DNA of 64,000 nt from Xylophilus ampelinus (lineage in GTDB: Bacteria > Pseudomonadota > Gammaproteobacteria > Burkholderiales > Burkholderiaceae_C): NCBI RefSeq assembly GCF_901875635.1, contig NZ_CABFMN010000087.1, positions 1-64,000 on the forward strand. The letters are read 5' to 3'. The notes under the pieces are model-generated. The model was not told where the DNA came from, did not search any database, and saw nothing but the letters and a program-made list of their open reading frames with translations. Made by a program: the position numbers and the translations under genes. Below are positions 37,282-46,524 of the stretch, one piece after another; position 1 is the first letter of the stretch; each line of letters starts with the position of its first letter.

Positions 37282-37656
37282 ATGTTGAACATTCGCATCT
37301 CACTCGTGGCATTAGCTGCGGCACTTTTGTTTGCTGGCACGGCCGGCGCGCAATCGCCCAAACCTGCATCGGACATGTCCGGCATGGCTGAAAAGGCACC
37401 GGCGGCAGGCACCGCCGATTCGGCTGCGGCGTCGGAGCTCACAGAGGGCGAGGTCCGCAAGGTGGACAAGGACAACAAGAAGCTCACGATCAAGCACGGT
37501 CCGCTGAAGAACCTGGACATGCCCGGCATGACCATGGTGTTCGGCGTCAAAGATGACGCCATGCTTGACAAGGTCGAGACGGGCGCCAAGGTTCGTTTCC
37601 AGGCGGAGAAGATCGACGGCAAGATCGTCGTTACCAAGATCGAAGCCGCCCGCTGA
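37282..37656 (+). CDS. cusF: CusF-type periplasmic copper chaperone
   Basis: A 124-residue protein with signal peptide (SLVALAAALLFAGTAGAQ), a Met-rich linker (DMSGMAEK) and an OB-fold CusF domain. EGEVRKVDKDNKKLTIKHGP leads into LDMPGMTMVFGVKD, with the copper-binding His and Met residues and KIDGKIVVTKIE as last strand. A clear ribosome site (AAGGAG) precedes ATG 37282. It would hand Cu(I)/Ag(I) to CusB. Because CusB here already carries a fused CusF domain, this is a second, free chaperone. Confidence 0.9.
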   Translation: MLNIRISLVALAAALLFAGTAGAQSPKPASDMSGMAEKAPAAGTADSAAASELTEGEVRKVDKDNKKLTIKHGPLKNLDMPGMTMVFGVKDDAMLDKVETGAKVRFQAEKIDGKIVVTKIEAAR

Positions 37657-37713
37657 ACGCATCGGAAAACCTAGCCTTGGCCGGCGGTGAATGCCGAACG
37701 GATGGAGAGAGAC

Positions 37714-39009
37714 ATGACGTACTCCAGTGCTTCGCAAGTCGTTCGGCAAATCCTTGAGGGGCCGGTCACGCGGCCGGCGCTGCTGCGGTGGCGCCGCCGA
37801 CAGTTCTTCTCCGAGGCCGGTTTTGCCGGCTACTTCGGCGTCTTCAGGGACTTTTCCGAGGCTCGGCACTGGCTTCCTGAAAACCCGGAGTTCGATCATG
37901 CGGCTTTGGCGGCCGAGGATGTGAACATCCGCACGAAAAAGATCTTTGCCTACGACTATCCGGTGATGTGGTGGCTCGAGCGCGCGTTTCGGGACGGCGC
38001 CACCAAAGTGCTCGATATCGGCGGATCTGTCGGTGTCCATTTCTACGCGTACCGACGTCTTTTTTTCGAGATGCCGCAGGCGTTGTCGTGGCACGTCGTC
38101 GAAGTGCCCGCGATTGCTTCCATCGGCCGAAAAGTGGTCAGGCAGGCACAAGTCGACGCGCTGAGCTTCACCCACACGGATGCCCTGGGGCAGGCGCTGG
38201 CGGGCAACGACATCTGGCCTTCCGCTGGAGCCCTGCACTATGTGGACTATGCGCGCCCTGCCGATCTGCTGAAGCAGTGCGGGAGCCGTCCACGACACAT
38301 CTTGCTGAACAAGCTTCCGCTCTATGACGGCGAAGACTACGTCACGGCACAGAACATCGGTGCCGGCTGCTTCGCGCCGATAAATCTCTACAACCGTCAG
38401 CGCTTGATCAGCGAGGTCGAAGCGTTGGGCTACGCCTTGTGCGACGAATGGCAAGTTCCCGAACGCTCGCTCTATCTGCCGGGGTTTCCCGAGCTTTGCA
38501 TCTCTGCGCACAGCGGCCTTTACTTCCGCACGCTGAATGGCGTAAACCAAAGCGTCGATGCGCGACCTAGCCGATCATGGGGTATCAGGCTGCACATTGT
38601 CCGCCGCCGATATGGCGAAGATGAAACATCACATCATCGGCATGGCGCATCCTGTCGCAGGCGGGATTCTTGGTGTGGCGATCTGCGCCGGCCTGACGGG
38701 CTGCGCCGATCTCTACAAGCAGCATCGCGATTTCCAGGATGGTTGGCGGACGGGCGAGATTGTCGAGATCGCCCGGGCGAGCGAGATTCAGCGCAGCGGT
38801 CGCACGGACTGCAGGAAGAAGGTCAGCCACGAGGAGCTTGCACTGCGTCGCTTCGCCATCCTGATCGATCGTTCCACGGGGCAACGCCACGCGCACATCG
38901 TGATGCTGAATCCGGCGATATCCGTCGAGTTGGGCGACATCGTTTCGACCAACGTCGTCAGGTGCGGCGCGCCCATTCGCGTCTTATCGCACAAGCGAGG
39001 CGCGGGTGA
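37714..39009 (+). CDS. TIGR04325-type methyltransferase with out-of-frame C-terminal run-on
   Basis: Residues 1 to about 275 match TIGR04325 methyltransferases (GFAGYFGVFRDFSEA near the start, KVLDIGGSVGVHFYAYRR as SAM-binding loop, HYVDYARPADLL, FPELCISAHSGLYFRTLNG at the natural end). Beyond about base 38540 the frame runs on for ~155 residues of Arg-rich, unnatural sequence overlapping the next gene in a different phase. A one-base change near 38530 would restore a stop (TGA in CGCTGAATG). ATG 37714 is chosen for the GGAGAG site just before it; the frame also opens at 37687. The substrate is unknown and no link to copper is evident. Confidence 0.7.
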   Translation: MTYSSASQVVRQILEGPVTRPALLRWRRRQFFSEAGFAGYFGVFRDFSEARHWLPENPEFDHAALAAEDVNIRTKKIFAYDYPVMWWLERAFRDGATKVLDIGGSVGVHFYAYRRLFFEMPQALSWHVVEVPAIASIGRKVVRQAQVDALSFTHTDALGQALAGNDIWPSAGALHYVDYARPADLLKQCGSRPRHILLNKLPLYDGEDYVTAQNIGAGCFAPINLYNRQRLISEVEALGYALCDEWQVPERSLYLPGFPELCISAHSGLYFRTLNGVNQSVDARPSRSWGIRLHIVRRRYGEDETSHHRHGASCRRRDSWCGDLRRPDGLRRSLQAASRFPGWLADGRDCRDRPGERDSAQRSHGLQEEGQPRGACTASLRHPDRSFHGATPRAHRDAESGDIRRVGRHRFDQRRQVRRAHSRLIAQARRG

Positions 39010-39076
39010 CGCGGCCGCCACACGACCTCCACTCATCATTTTGCAGCCAGCCCATCCACAACCTGAGCACCCATGA
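38621..39076 (+). CDS. Small lipoprotein of unknown function
   Basis: The product (about 151 residues from this start) has a lipoprotein signal GGILGVAICAGLTGC. The soluble part contains DLYKQHRDFQDGWRTGEIVEI, ELALRRFAILIDRSTGQRHAHIV and VELGDIVSTNVVRCG, a small beta-rich domain I do not recognise. ATG 38558, 38612 or 38642 are other possible starts. Its stop overlaps the cytochrome gene start by 4 nt, so the two are coupled. The overlapping frame of the upstream methyltransferase is taken to be non-functional here. Confidence 0.62.
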   Translation: MKHHIIGMAHPVAGGILGVAICAGLTGCADLYKQHRDFQDGWRTGEIVEIARASEIQRSGRTDCRKKVSHEELALRRFAILIDRSTGQRHAHIVMLNPAISVELGDIVSTNVVRCGAPIRVLSHKRGAGDAAATRPPLIILQPAHPQPEHP

Positions 39077-39732
39077 AATTGTTCGTTCCCTTTTTGCTCG
39101 CAGCTCTCGGCGGGCTTGCCTCTGTTTCCTCTTTCGCAGCTGATTCCATGCCCATGGCCGCGACTGAGAAAGCACTCGTCAGGGCGGTCAAGGCAGATAT
39201 CACAAACGGCGAAGTCGTCTTCAATGCAAAGTCCTGCGCCGCGTGCCATAACGCTGATGGCAACTCGGCCATTCCCGCGAATCCAAAGCTGGCCCAGCAG
39301 CATCCCGAATATCTGCTCAAACAACTTCAGGAGTTCAAGTCCGGCAAGCGCAAGAGCCCTATCATGGCTGGCATGGCAGCTATGCTTTCCGAGCAGGAAA
39401 TGCGCGATGTCGCCTGGTTCCTTGGGTCCAAGCCCATCAAGCCCGGGTTCGCGAAAGAGAAGGACTTGGTGGCACTGGGCGAGAAAATCTACCGTGGCGG
39501 CATTGGTGACCGCGCAGTGCCGGCCTGCGCAGGGTGCCACAGTCCAAACGGCGCTGGCATCCCGATCCAGTACCCGCGTCTGGGCGGGCAACATGCCGAG
39601 TACATCGCTGCGCAGCTGATATCGTTTCGTGATGGGACACGACTCAACAGCGTGCCGATGAGCGGTGTTGCTGCGAAGCTCAATGATCGCGAGATCAAGG
39701 CGGTGTCCGACTACATCGCAGGCCTGCGCTAA
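39073..39732 (+). CDS. Diheme cytochrome c (c4-like)
   Basis: A 219-residue exported protein (signal LFVPFLLAALGGLASVSSFA) with two CxxCH heme sites: CAACHNADGNSA and CAGCHSPNGAGI. Each is followed by the c4-type distal segments (PIMAGMAA and VPMSGVAAKL supply the Met ligands). The two halves are homologous, as in cytochrome c4. It would carry electrons in the periplasm, for example from the copper oxidases to a terminal oxidase. Located downstream of cusF and the lipoprotein in the same direction. Confidence 0.9.
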   Translation: MKLFVPFLLAALGGLASVSSFAADSMPMAATEKALVRAVKADITNGEVVFNAKSCAACHNADGNSAIPANPKLAQQHPEYLLKQLQEFKSGKRKSPIMAGMAAMLSEQEMRDVAWFLGSKPIKPGFAKEKDLVALGEKIYRGGIGDRAVPACAGCHSPNGAGIPIQYPRLGGQHAEYIAAQLISFRDGTRLNSVPMSGVAAKLNDREIKAVSDYIAGLR

Positions 39733-39845
39733 GCCTCGATCAGCGAACTGCCGTAAATCAACGTGCAGCCGACTCAGCGATTTTCCCTCACGTGCCTGCT
39801 GTGGCCAGATGCGCACGGCGTCGGTTCCCTCGCCAAGGGGGACGC

Positions 39846-40229
39846 ATGTACGTGACTGGCCGCTGGGTCTCCGCGAATGCGGTGGGCACCATGTTCATTG
39901 CCTGGATCTTGGGTGTGATCACGTTCTTGGCTTTCGTGTACTGGCAGCGCCGCAAAAATCGTAGAAGGCCAGTCAACCGCGACAGACACCGAAAAGCATC
40001 TCGCTCGCGTACATCCAGGAAGACGGGACAGGCGATGAGGCTGCCGACAACTTACGACCGCGGCTGGGTTGTCGTCCGACAGACGCATGTTCAGGTCTTA
40101 GGCACGCCGCGATCAGGTTCAGCAGGTGCACAAACCGGGACGGCGAAGTTTACCTTTGCGCAGGGCTCGCTCACATCGAAGGTCGGGGCTTCTATCGGTG
40201 TGCTCCTTGCAGGTCATCGTCAACGGTGA
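39846..40229 (+). CDS. Small membrane protein, doubtful C-terminal part
   Basis: ATG 39846 follows AAGGGGGA by four bases. The first ~40 residues form one transmembrane helix (AVGTMFIAWILGVITFLAFVYW) followed by basic residues. The remaining ~85 residues are unpatterned and may be a run-on after a lost stop. It fills most of the 537-bp gap between the cytochrome and the DUF4396-oxidase fusion. Function unknown. Confidence 0.4.
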   Translation: MYVTGRWVSANAVGTMFIAWILGVITFLAFVYWQRRKNRRRPVNRDRHRKASRSRTSRKTGQAMRLPTTYDRGWVVVRQTHVQVLGTPRSGSAGAQTGTAKFTFAQGSLTSKVGASIGVLLAGHRQR

Positions 40230-40269
40230 GCGCGTTGCGCGAACCGTAAGCCACACAACGGAGATCACC

Positions 40270-42249
40270 ATGTTCGCTCAGCCTATCGACTATTTCCTGG
40301 CCGTCTGGTTTGCACTGGCGGCTCTGTCGACAGCCTACGTCGCCTGGGACCAGTTGAGGAACAACCCGGAGCCCGTGGTGATGAAGTGGGGGTTCATCCT
40401 GGTCACGTTGTACCTGGGGCCGGTGGGCCTGTTGCTATACGTAATGGCGGACAAAGAGCCGGTCCCTGGCGAGCATGAAGAGTTCGTCAAACCGCTGTGG
40501 AAACAGGGGGTTGGCTCCACGATCCATTGCGTGGCAGGCGATGCGACTGGGATCATCTTGGCAGCGGTCGTGACTGCGGTGCTGGGCCTGCCGATGTGGA
40601 TCGATCTGATCGTCGAGTACGTTGCCGGCTTCGCGTTTGGGCTGTTCATTTTCCAGTCGCTTTTCATGAAGAACATGATGGGTGGAACCTACTGGGAGAA
40701 CGTCAAAAAGTCGTTCATGCCAGAGTTCATCAGCATGAATGCAATGATGGCGGGCATGGCGCCGGTGATGGCACTGCTCATGATGGGCCGCGACATGCGG
40801 GCGATGGACCCGACCGAACTCATCTTCTGGGGCGTGATGTCACTGGGCGTGGCCGTCGGCTTTGCGGTGGCGTATCCGGTGAACGTCTGGATGGTTTCTC
40901 GAAAGATGAAGCATGGACTGATGACCGAACGCCGGCCGAGCAAAGTTCCCAATGTGCACACCGGACACGTCCATGGGCAAGCGCATGGCCCTGTGCCGGC
41001 CCCCGCAAACGCTTCGTCAGCCCAACATGTAGCCCATGGCGAACAGGGCCAGACCGCGCATGCAGGCCGTGTACACGGGGCTCAGTCCGCCCGCGACAAC
41101 TCTGACCATGTGAGCGAGAGTCATGGCGGCCACAGCATGCAGCCGAATGTAACGCGGCCGCAGCTGGCGGCCGTGACGATGACCACCACGCTCATGCTGC
41201 TGGCCGGCATGACGATGCCCGCGATGTTCGTGAACATGCGTCTGTCGAACCGGGACGTGGGTGGCGCCATCATGCCGCCGTCGATGATCATGGGCTGGGA
41301 CACACCCGGCCAGGCGATGCGCGACATGTCGGCCATTCACCCGCGCGAGATCACGCACATCGCTGGGGCGCAGACCCGCGGCGACGTGGACCTTGTCCCC
41401 ACGCTGGACAACGGCATCAAGGTCTTCAACCTCGAAACCAGTGTCATCCGGTGGAACATCCTGCCTGAGGTGACGGTCGAGGGCTATGCATTCAACGCGA
41501 CGATTCCGGGGCCAAGGATTCGCGTCACGGAAGGCGATCGGGTGCGCATCAAGGTGACGAACCGATTGCCCGAGAGCACCACCGTGCATTGGCATGGGCT
41601 GATCCTGCCGAACGAGATGGACGGACCGGCCAAGATCACCCAGCAGCCGATCCCGACCGGCGGCTCCTACACCTACGAGTTCACGACCGAGCAGGCAGGC
41701 ACATTCTTCTATCACTCGCACGACCATGTGGACCGCCAGCAGGCCTTCGGTTTGTACGGGGCCCTGATCATCGATCCCAAGAAGGCCGAACAGGCACCAA
41801 AGGCGGATCACGAATATGTGATCCAGCTGCAAGAATGGCTCAAACGCGAAGGCCTGACCTACCCGGCGATGCTGATGGAAGGCGGCTTGCCGAACTACTT
41901 CACCATCAACGGCAAGGCATTTCCCGCCACGGACACGGTGAAGATGAAAGTCGGCGAAACCATCAAGCTCAGGTTCGTGGGAAGCAACAACAACTTCGTG
42001 CATCCGATGCACGTCCACGGCGGTCCGTTCACCGTCGTTGCAAGAGACGGCTATGTGCTACCAGAGTCTGCGCGGTTCCAGGCGGATACGGTGAACGTCG
42101 GCCCGGGTCAGCGCTATGACGTCATCTGGAAAGCGCTGCGGCCTGGCAAATGGCTGGTCCATTGCCACATCCCGCACCACACCACCAACAACAACGTCGA
42201 GAAGGACGGCGGCGGTGGGCTGATGATGGTGCTGGATGTAGAGGCCTGA
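40270..42249 (+). CDS. DUF4396 membrane domain fused to a multicopper oxidase
   Basis: A 659-residue fusion. Residues 1 to about 235 form a DUF4396-type membrane domain with five to six helices (FAQPIDYFLAVWFALAAL, VGSTIHCVAGDATGIILA, EFISMNAMMAGMAPVMALLM). After a His-rich linker (HTGHVHGQAHGP) and another helix near AVTMTTTLMLLAGMTMPAM comes an oxidase with copper motifs TVHWHGLI, FFYHSHDHVDRQ, HPMHVHGGPF and WLVHCHIPHHT. GGAG six bases before ATG 40270 fixes the start, although the frame opens at 40126. The oxidase lies outside the cytoplasm, so the DUF4396 part may anchor it or pass copper to it. Confidence 0.82.
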   Translation: MFAQPIDYFLAVWFALAALSTAYVAWDQLRNNPEPVVMKWGFILVTLYLGPVGLLLYVMADKEPVPGEHEEFVKPLWKQGVGSTIHCVAGDATGIILAAVVTAVLGLPMWIDLIVEYVAGFAFGLFIFQSLFMKNMMGGTYWENVKKSFMPEFISMNAMMAGMAPVMALLMMGRDMRAMDPTELIFWGVMSLGVAVGFAVAYPVNVWMVSRKMKHGLMTERRPSKVPNVHTGHVHGQAHGPVPAPANASSAQHVAHGEQGQTAHAGRVHGAQSARDNSDHVSESHGGHSMQPNVTRPQLAAVTMTTTLMLLAGMTMPAMFVNMRLSNRDVGGAIMPPSMIMGWDTPGQAMRDMSAIHPREITHIAGAQTRGDVDLVPTLDNGIKVFNLETSVIRWNILPEVTVEGYAFNATIPGPRIRVTEGDRVRIKVTNRLPESTTVHWHGLILPNEMDGPAKITQQPIPTGGSYTYEFTTEQAGTFFYHSHDHVDRQQAFGLYGALIIDPKKAEQAPKADHEYVIQLQEWLKREGLTYPAMLMEGGLPNYFTINGKAFPATDTVKMKVGETIKLRFVGSNNNFVHPMHVHGGPFTVVARDGYVLPESARFQADTVNVGPGQRYDVIWKALRPGKWLVHCHIPHHTTNNNVEKDGGGGLMMVLDVEA

Positions 42250-42288
42250 AGACCGTTTTTTCCGATGTTTCCCGGGAATTCATGCCCC

Positions 42289-42311
42289 CTTGACCTTCAC
42301 ACGGCGTCAAG
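42289..42311 (+). promoter_or_regulatory. Inverted repeat with -35-like element before the HMA gene
   Basis: CTTGAC (42289-42294) and GTCAAG (42306-42311) form a 6-bp inverted repeat with an 11-bp spacer, overlapping a TTGACC -35-like hexamer 54 bp before the HMA protein start. A metal-responsive site is possible, but the consensus CueR box (ACCTT ... AAGGT) is not present. Confidence 0.25.
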
Positions 42312-42348
42312 CTTGAAACTGGAAGCCACTTTCAATGAAGGAGTTTCC

Positions 42349-42594
42349 ATGCAAGAGTTCGAAGTTCAATCAATGTCCTGCGGCGGTTGCGCCAGCCGGG
42401 TGGCCCAGGCGGTCAAGAATCTGGACGCTCAGGCGAAGATCGAAGTGGACCTGCAGTCCAAGAGGGTTCGAGTCGAGACTACCAAGAGCCGCGCCGACGT
42501 CGCAGCAGCTCTCACGGAAGCTGGCTACGCCCCAAACTTGGCACTCCATGCGGCCCCCGATCAGCCCGTCAACCCTGACCAACTGCCGCTGTAA
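42349..42594 (+). CDS. copZ: HMA-domain copper chaperone (CopZ-like)
   Basis: An 81-residue protein whose N-terminal 65 residues are a heavy-metal-associated domain: MQEFEVQSMSCGGCASRVAQ with the CxxC copper site, VDLQSKRVRVET and AALTEAGYAP. A GAAGGAG site precedes ATG 42349; the frame starts earlier at 42265. It would deliver Cu(I) in the cytoplasm to the P-type ATPase encoded 63 bp downstream, which has no HMA domain of its own. Confidence 0.88.
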   Translation: MQEFEVQSMSCGGCASRVAQAVKNLDAQAKIEVDLQSKRVRVETTKSRADVAAALTEAGYAPNLALHAAPDQPVNPDQLPL

Positions 42595-42657
42595 GGTAGC
42601 AGTTGGTCATAGCGGCGCTGAAGGTGCGCGGCCCCAATTTACCGCCGGAGAGCGCGA

Positions 42658-45096
42658 ATGAATGACATGCCCACAAGAAAAACAGAGCACCACGAAGGCC
42701 ATCGTGGGCCGCACGCCCATGCCATGACTGGAACATCGGACGGCGAGTCCGATGCGGCATTGAAGGATCCCGTCTGCGGGATGACGGTGAGCGCGCAGTC
42801 TTCCCACGTCCTGTCGCACGAGGGCCAGCCTGTTTACTTCTGCAGCGCGGGTTGCAAGGCTAAGTTCGAGACCGATCCGGCCAAGTACGCGAAGCGCAGC
42901 ATGCAGCCGGAGCAACCGTCCGCTTTTCCGTCTGCGGATACCACTCAGTCCGCCCGCGCAGGCACGATCTACACCTGCCCCATGCACCCGGAGATTCGGC
43001 AGAATCACCCGGGCAATTGTCCCAAGTGCGGCATGTCGCTGGAACCCGAGATGCCAACGCTCGATGAAGGCGAAGATCCCGAACTGAAAGACTTTAAGCG
43101 GCGCTTCTTCTGGACGCTGCCGCTCAGCGTTGTCGTCACCGTGCTCGCCATGGCCGGCCACCGCCTGCAGTGGTTCGAGATGGCCACGCAAAGCTGGATC
43201 GAGCTCGTGCTCACTGTTCCCATCGTGCTGTGGGCCGGCTGGCCGTTCTTTGTGCGTGCGGTGCAATCGGTGGCGAACCGCAGTCCGAACATGTGGACCC
43301 TGATCGGCCTGGGCACGGCCGCCGCTTTTGTCTACAGCGTCGTGGCCACGGTGGCGCCCGGCGTGTTCCCCACATCGTTCGTGTCGATGGGGCGCGTGTC
43401 GGTCTACTTCGAAGCGGCGGCAGTGATCATTTCGCTCACCCTGCTGGGCCAGATCCTCGAGCTCAAGGCGCGCTCGCAAACCTCCGCGGCCATCAAGTCG
43501 CTGCTGGGGCTCGCGCCCAAGACTGCGCGCCGGATCGGCGCCGACGGCACCGAGGAAGACGTGCCCATCGGCCACGTGCATGTTGGCGACAAGCTGCGCG
43601 TGCGCCCGGGAGAGAAAGTGCCGGTGGACGGCGTGGTGGTCGAAGGCGGCAGTGCGGTCGACGAGTCGATGCTCACCGGCGAGCCGCTGCCCATGACCAA
43701 GCGCGTGGGTGACAAGCTCATCGGCGCGACGCTCAACACCAATGGCGCGCTGGTCATGCTGTCGGAAAAAGTCGGCTCGCAGACCGTGCTCGCGAGCATC
43801 GTGCAGATGGTGGCGCAGGCCCAGCGCTCGCGCGCGCCGATGCAGCGGATGGCCGACCAGGTCGCCGGGTACTTCGTGATGACGGTGATCGCCGTCGCGG
43901 TGCTGACCTTCTTCGCCTGGGGCTTCTTCGGGCCACAGCCCAGCTGGGTCTACGGCCTCATTAATGCCGTGGCCGTGCTCATCATTGCCTGTCCATGTGC
44001 GCTCGGCCTCGCAACGCCGATGTCGATCATGGTGGCCACCGGCAAGGCGGCCACGCAGGGTGTGCTGTTCCGCGATGCCGCGGCGATCGAGAACTTCCGC
44101 AAGGTCGACGCGCTCATCGTCGACAAGACCGGCACCCTGACCGAAGGCCGGCCGCAGTTCGAGCGCGCGGTGCCTGCGCCGGGCTTCACCGCCGACGAGG
44201 TGCTGCGTCTGGCCGCCAGCCTGGACCAGGGCAGCGAGCACCCGCTGGCCGACGCCATCGTGCGGGCGGCGCGCGAGCGCCAGCTGGCGCTGGACACGCC
44301 CGAGGGTTTCGAATCCAGCAGCGGCATCGGCGTGAACGGCGCCGTGGCGGGCCGGAAGCTGGCGCTGGGCAACACGGCGCTCATGGAGCAGCTGCGCGTG
44401 CGGGTCGACGCGCTCAAGCCGCAGGCCGAGGCCCTGCGGGCCGAGGGCGCGAGCGTCATGTTCCTGGCGGTGGACGGCCAGGCGGCAGGCCTGCTCGCGG
44501 TGTCGGACCCGATCAAGACCACCACGCTGGAGGCGCTGGCCGCGCTCAAGGCTTCGGGCATGCGTGTCATCATGGCTACCGGAGACGGGCTGACCACAGC
44601 ACAGGCCGTCGCCGCGAAGCTGGGCATCGACGAGGTGCACGGCGAAGTCAAGCCCGCCAACAAACTCGCGCTGGTCGACAAGATGCAACGCGAGGGCCGC
44701 ATCGTCGCGATGGCCGGCGACGGCATCAACGACGCGCCCGCACTCGCCAAGGCCGACGTCGGCGTGGCGATGGGAACCGGCACCGATGTCGCGATGAACA
44801 GCGCCCAGGTGACGCTGGTCAAAGGAGATCTGCGCGGCATTGCGCAGGCGCGTGCCATCTCCGAGCAGACCATTGCCAACATGAAACAGAACCTCGGCTT
44901 CGCCTTCCTCTACAACACGCTGGGCGTGCCGCTGGCCGCAGGAGTGTTGTTCCCGTTCACGGGCTGGCTGCTGTCGCCGATGATCGCGGCACTGGCGATG
45001 AGCCTGAGTTCGGCGTCTGTGATCACTAATGCCTTGCGATTGAGAGGAACCACAAGCCAAACCCCTGAGTCGCATGTTGATGGAAGATCCACCTAA
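42658..45096 (+). CDS. copA: Cu(I)/Ag(I)-translocating P1B-type ATPase (CopA/SilP-like)
   Basis: The 812-residue pump has an unusual N-terminus without HMA repeats. A His-rich start ([13 protein letters not shown]) is followed by a YHS domain ([23 protein letters not shown]) and a heavy-metal-binding segment ([20 protein letters not shown]). ATPase core motifs are TGEPLP (actuator), [11 protein letters not shown] (CPC metal site), DKTGTLTEG (phosphorylated Asp), [10 protein letters not shown] (HP motif) and [14 protein letters not shown]. The final TM has MSLSSASVI. It exports cytoplasmic Cu(I)/Ag(I) to the periplasm, where the Cus pump and oxidases act. An upstream chaperone supplies the metal. 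Confidence 0.93.
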   Translation: MNDMPTRKTEHHEGHRGPHAHAMTGTSDGESDAALKDPVCGMTVSAQSSHVLSHEGQPVYFCSAGCKAKFETDPAKYAKRSMQPEQPSAFPSADTTQSARAGTIYTCPMHPEIRQNHPGNCPKCGMSLEPEMPTLDEGEDPELKDFKRRFFWTLPLSVVVTVLAMAGHRLQWFEMATQSWIELVLTVPIVLWAGWPFFVRAVQSVANRSPNMWTLIGLGTAAAFVYSVVATVAPGVFPTSFVSMGRVSVYFEAAAVIISLTLLGQILELKARSQTSAAIKSLLGLAPKTARRIGADGTEEDVPIGHVHVGDKLRVRPGEKVPVDGVVVEGGSAVDESMLTGEPLPMTKRVGDKLIGATLNTNGALVMLSEKVGSQTVLASIVQMVAQAQRSRAPMQRMADQVAGYFVMTVIAVAVLTFFAWGFFGPQPSWVYGLINAVAVLIIACPCALGLATPMSIMVATGKAATQGVLFRDAAAIENFRKVDALIVDKTGTLTEGRPQFERAVPAPGFTADEVLRLAASLDQGSEHPLADAIVRAARERQLALDTPEGFESSSGIGVNGAVAGRKLALGNTALMEQLRVRVDALKPQAEALRAEGASVMFLAVDGQAAGLLAVSDPIKTTTLEALAALKASGMRVIMATGDGLTTAQAVAAKLGIDEVHGEVKPANKLALVDKMQREGRIVAMAGDGINDAPALAKADVGVAMGTGTDVAMNSAQVTLVKGDLRGIAQARAISEQTIANMKQNLGFAFLYNTLGVPLAAGVLFPFTGWLLSPMIAALAMSLSSASVITNALRLRGTTSQTPESHVDGRST

Positions 45097-45427
45097 GGGA
45101 TGTAGGGACGGAGAGCGGCGTCCTTGAATTTTTCGACGCGGTCGTCATTTGGTTGATCCGCTGGAATTGGGTCGATCCCGCTACTGCCCTGCGATTGGCT
45201 TTGGGCGGTCTGCCCATGCACATGGGTGTTACTCATTGCTTCCCCGTGCAGCGACACGCGCCCAAAGCCGCGTAGCGTGCAAGCGTTCCACCTTCAGAAT
45301 TCCTTGAGGCCGGTAGAGTGCGGCATCTTCATTTTCGCGGGTAGCGCCCCAAGTTCACTTGAGCCGCATCAACGACACCACCGACCCGCGGTTCAAGTAC
45401 GAGTTCAGCGAGCAGTAGCTGATCTCG
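45097..45427. other. Intergenic junction at the right edge of the copper island
   Basis: These 331 bp lie between the copper ATPase and a dead integrase. One frame ends VHLSRINDTTDPRFKYEF-SEQ at a TAG near 45417, which looks like the C-terminal tail of a gene whose 5' part is missing. No complete gene, hairpin with T-run or direct repeat of an attachment site is evident. Confidence 0.35.
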
Positions 45428-46217
45428 ATGTTCACTCCCAGCACGGCAGAGTACGGCCTCATCGCGCAGATGTCGCGCCGGGCGCCAATGCAGGCCCTGA
45501 TTGCTGCCCAGTTAAAGCTGCTGCAGCGAGGCGGCTATTGCGTCGCCCTCGACAAGGCGCCTGTCATGTTGTTCAAGCGCCCCAGGGTCACGCTCGAAAC
45601 TTTGACGCTGGAGGATCTGGTGACCTATCCGGCTGCGCGCATCGGTCAGAAGGCCTCGGACCGATCGCTATCGCCCCGCTACGCGCTGCGCCTCATGCGG
45701 CTGATCGACCGCGTGCTGCGGCACCACGCTGGACAGTGCGACACTCCGCCCAACACCGCGGCCTCGGACTGGATAGCGGCCAACCCTGTGGTCCGCTTTT
45801 CGGAGGCGGAGACGAAGGATCCCCTGCCGGAACCTCTCTGTGCCGGAAGCGCGCCAGCTGATCAACCACCTCTCTGCAGCGCGCCCGCGTCCCGGCCGCA
45901 ACCGCGACGCACTGGCATCCATCACTTGGCAGGAGGTACGGCGCGACGCGGGTGTCGTCGGAAATCATCTCGTCACTTCGACGCGCATGGGCAAGCCCTC
46001 GCTGGCGGACTCCCAGTACAAGAACGCCGGCCAGGTCCTTGAGGACGCTGGCATGGATTCGCGCGAGGGGGGATCGTTCCGGCTGAGACACACCTTCGCC
46101 ATGCGCCAGCTGCGACGCGGCACACCACCCGGTCACGTAGCGGCCTGGATGGGCGTGGAGCCCGCTGAAATGCGACGCTATGAACGCGTCCTGCCGGCGG
46201 CCGTCGAGGTCATCTGA
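45428..46217 (+). pseudogene. Tyrosine integrase remnant, frameshifted and internally deleted
   Basis: The first frame (45428 to ~45838) encodes the N-terminal/core-binding part (SLSPRYALRLMRLIDRVLRHH). One base near 45838 shifts reading into 45840-46217 (VPEARQLINHLSAARPRPGRNR). The end holds FRLRHTFAMRQLRRG and VAAWMGVEPAEMRRYERV, the HxxR-like and Tyr motifs. Between WQEVRRDAG and TSTRMGKPSLA the protein is too short to contain the segment with the first catalytic Arg, suggesting an internal deletion. With the remnants at 13.9 and 17.7 kb it brackets the copper island. Confidence 0.75.
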
Positions 46218-46227
46218 GCCCGCCGCG

Positions 46228-46524
46228 TCAGGCACCCACAGATCGGTGCTTCTCCATATGCCGGTCGAACGCGCGCCGCGCGGCCTCGACGGCTTCTTTG
46301 GGACCGCGCAGGGTGATCTCGGCAATCCCAACCGGCAATGCGTCCTTGAGCACTGCACGCTTAATGGCGTAGATGCGCTGGTGAATGACCCCGTACTCCG
46401 CCGTCAGAAGCATCGGCGCATCCTTGTCGATGAACAGGCGCCTGGCGATCTCCAGGGTGCGCGCGTCGAATCGCCGAAGCTTGGCGATGCGCGCCAACTC
46501 TTCCTCGTCAATGGTGACGGTCAT
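46228..46524 (-). CDS. korA: KorA/TrfB-type plasmid transcriptional repressor
   Basis: The 98-residue protein matches the IncP KorA/TrfB pattern. LEIARRLFIDKDAPMLLTAEYGVIH (as in TIEIARGVLVDGK... of IncP) is followed by a helix-turn-helix QRIYAIKRAVL and the dimerising segment LPVGIAEITLRGP. KorA proteins repress plasmid maintenance and transfer operons, often together with the ParB-like KorB. The start overlaps the upstream membrane-protein gene by 17 nt. It closes the parA-parB operon and is the best candidate to bind the near-palindrome at 48758. Confidence 0.78.
   Translation of the reverse strand: MTVTIDEEELARIAKLRRFDARTLEIARRLFIDKDAPMLLTAEYGVIHQRIYAIKRAVLKDALPVGIAEITLRGPKEAVEAARRAFDRHMEKHRSVGA

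Noticed and set aside
42289..42320. CueR/MerR operator before the HMA chaperone gene
   Set aside because: The -35-like TTGACC and a repeat are present, but the ACCTT...AAGGT dyad and a convincing -10 at 19-20 bp are not; kept only as a weak inverted repeat.
42607..45075. 822-codon minus-strand ORF opposite the copper ATPase
   Set aside because: Mirror of a gene with unmistakable P-type ATPase motifs; composition typical of an antisense frame.
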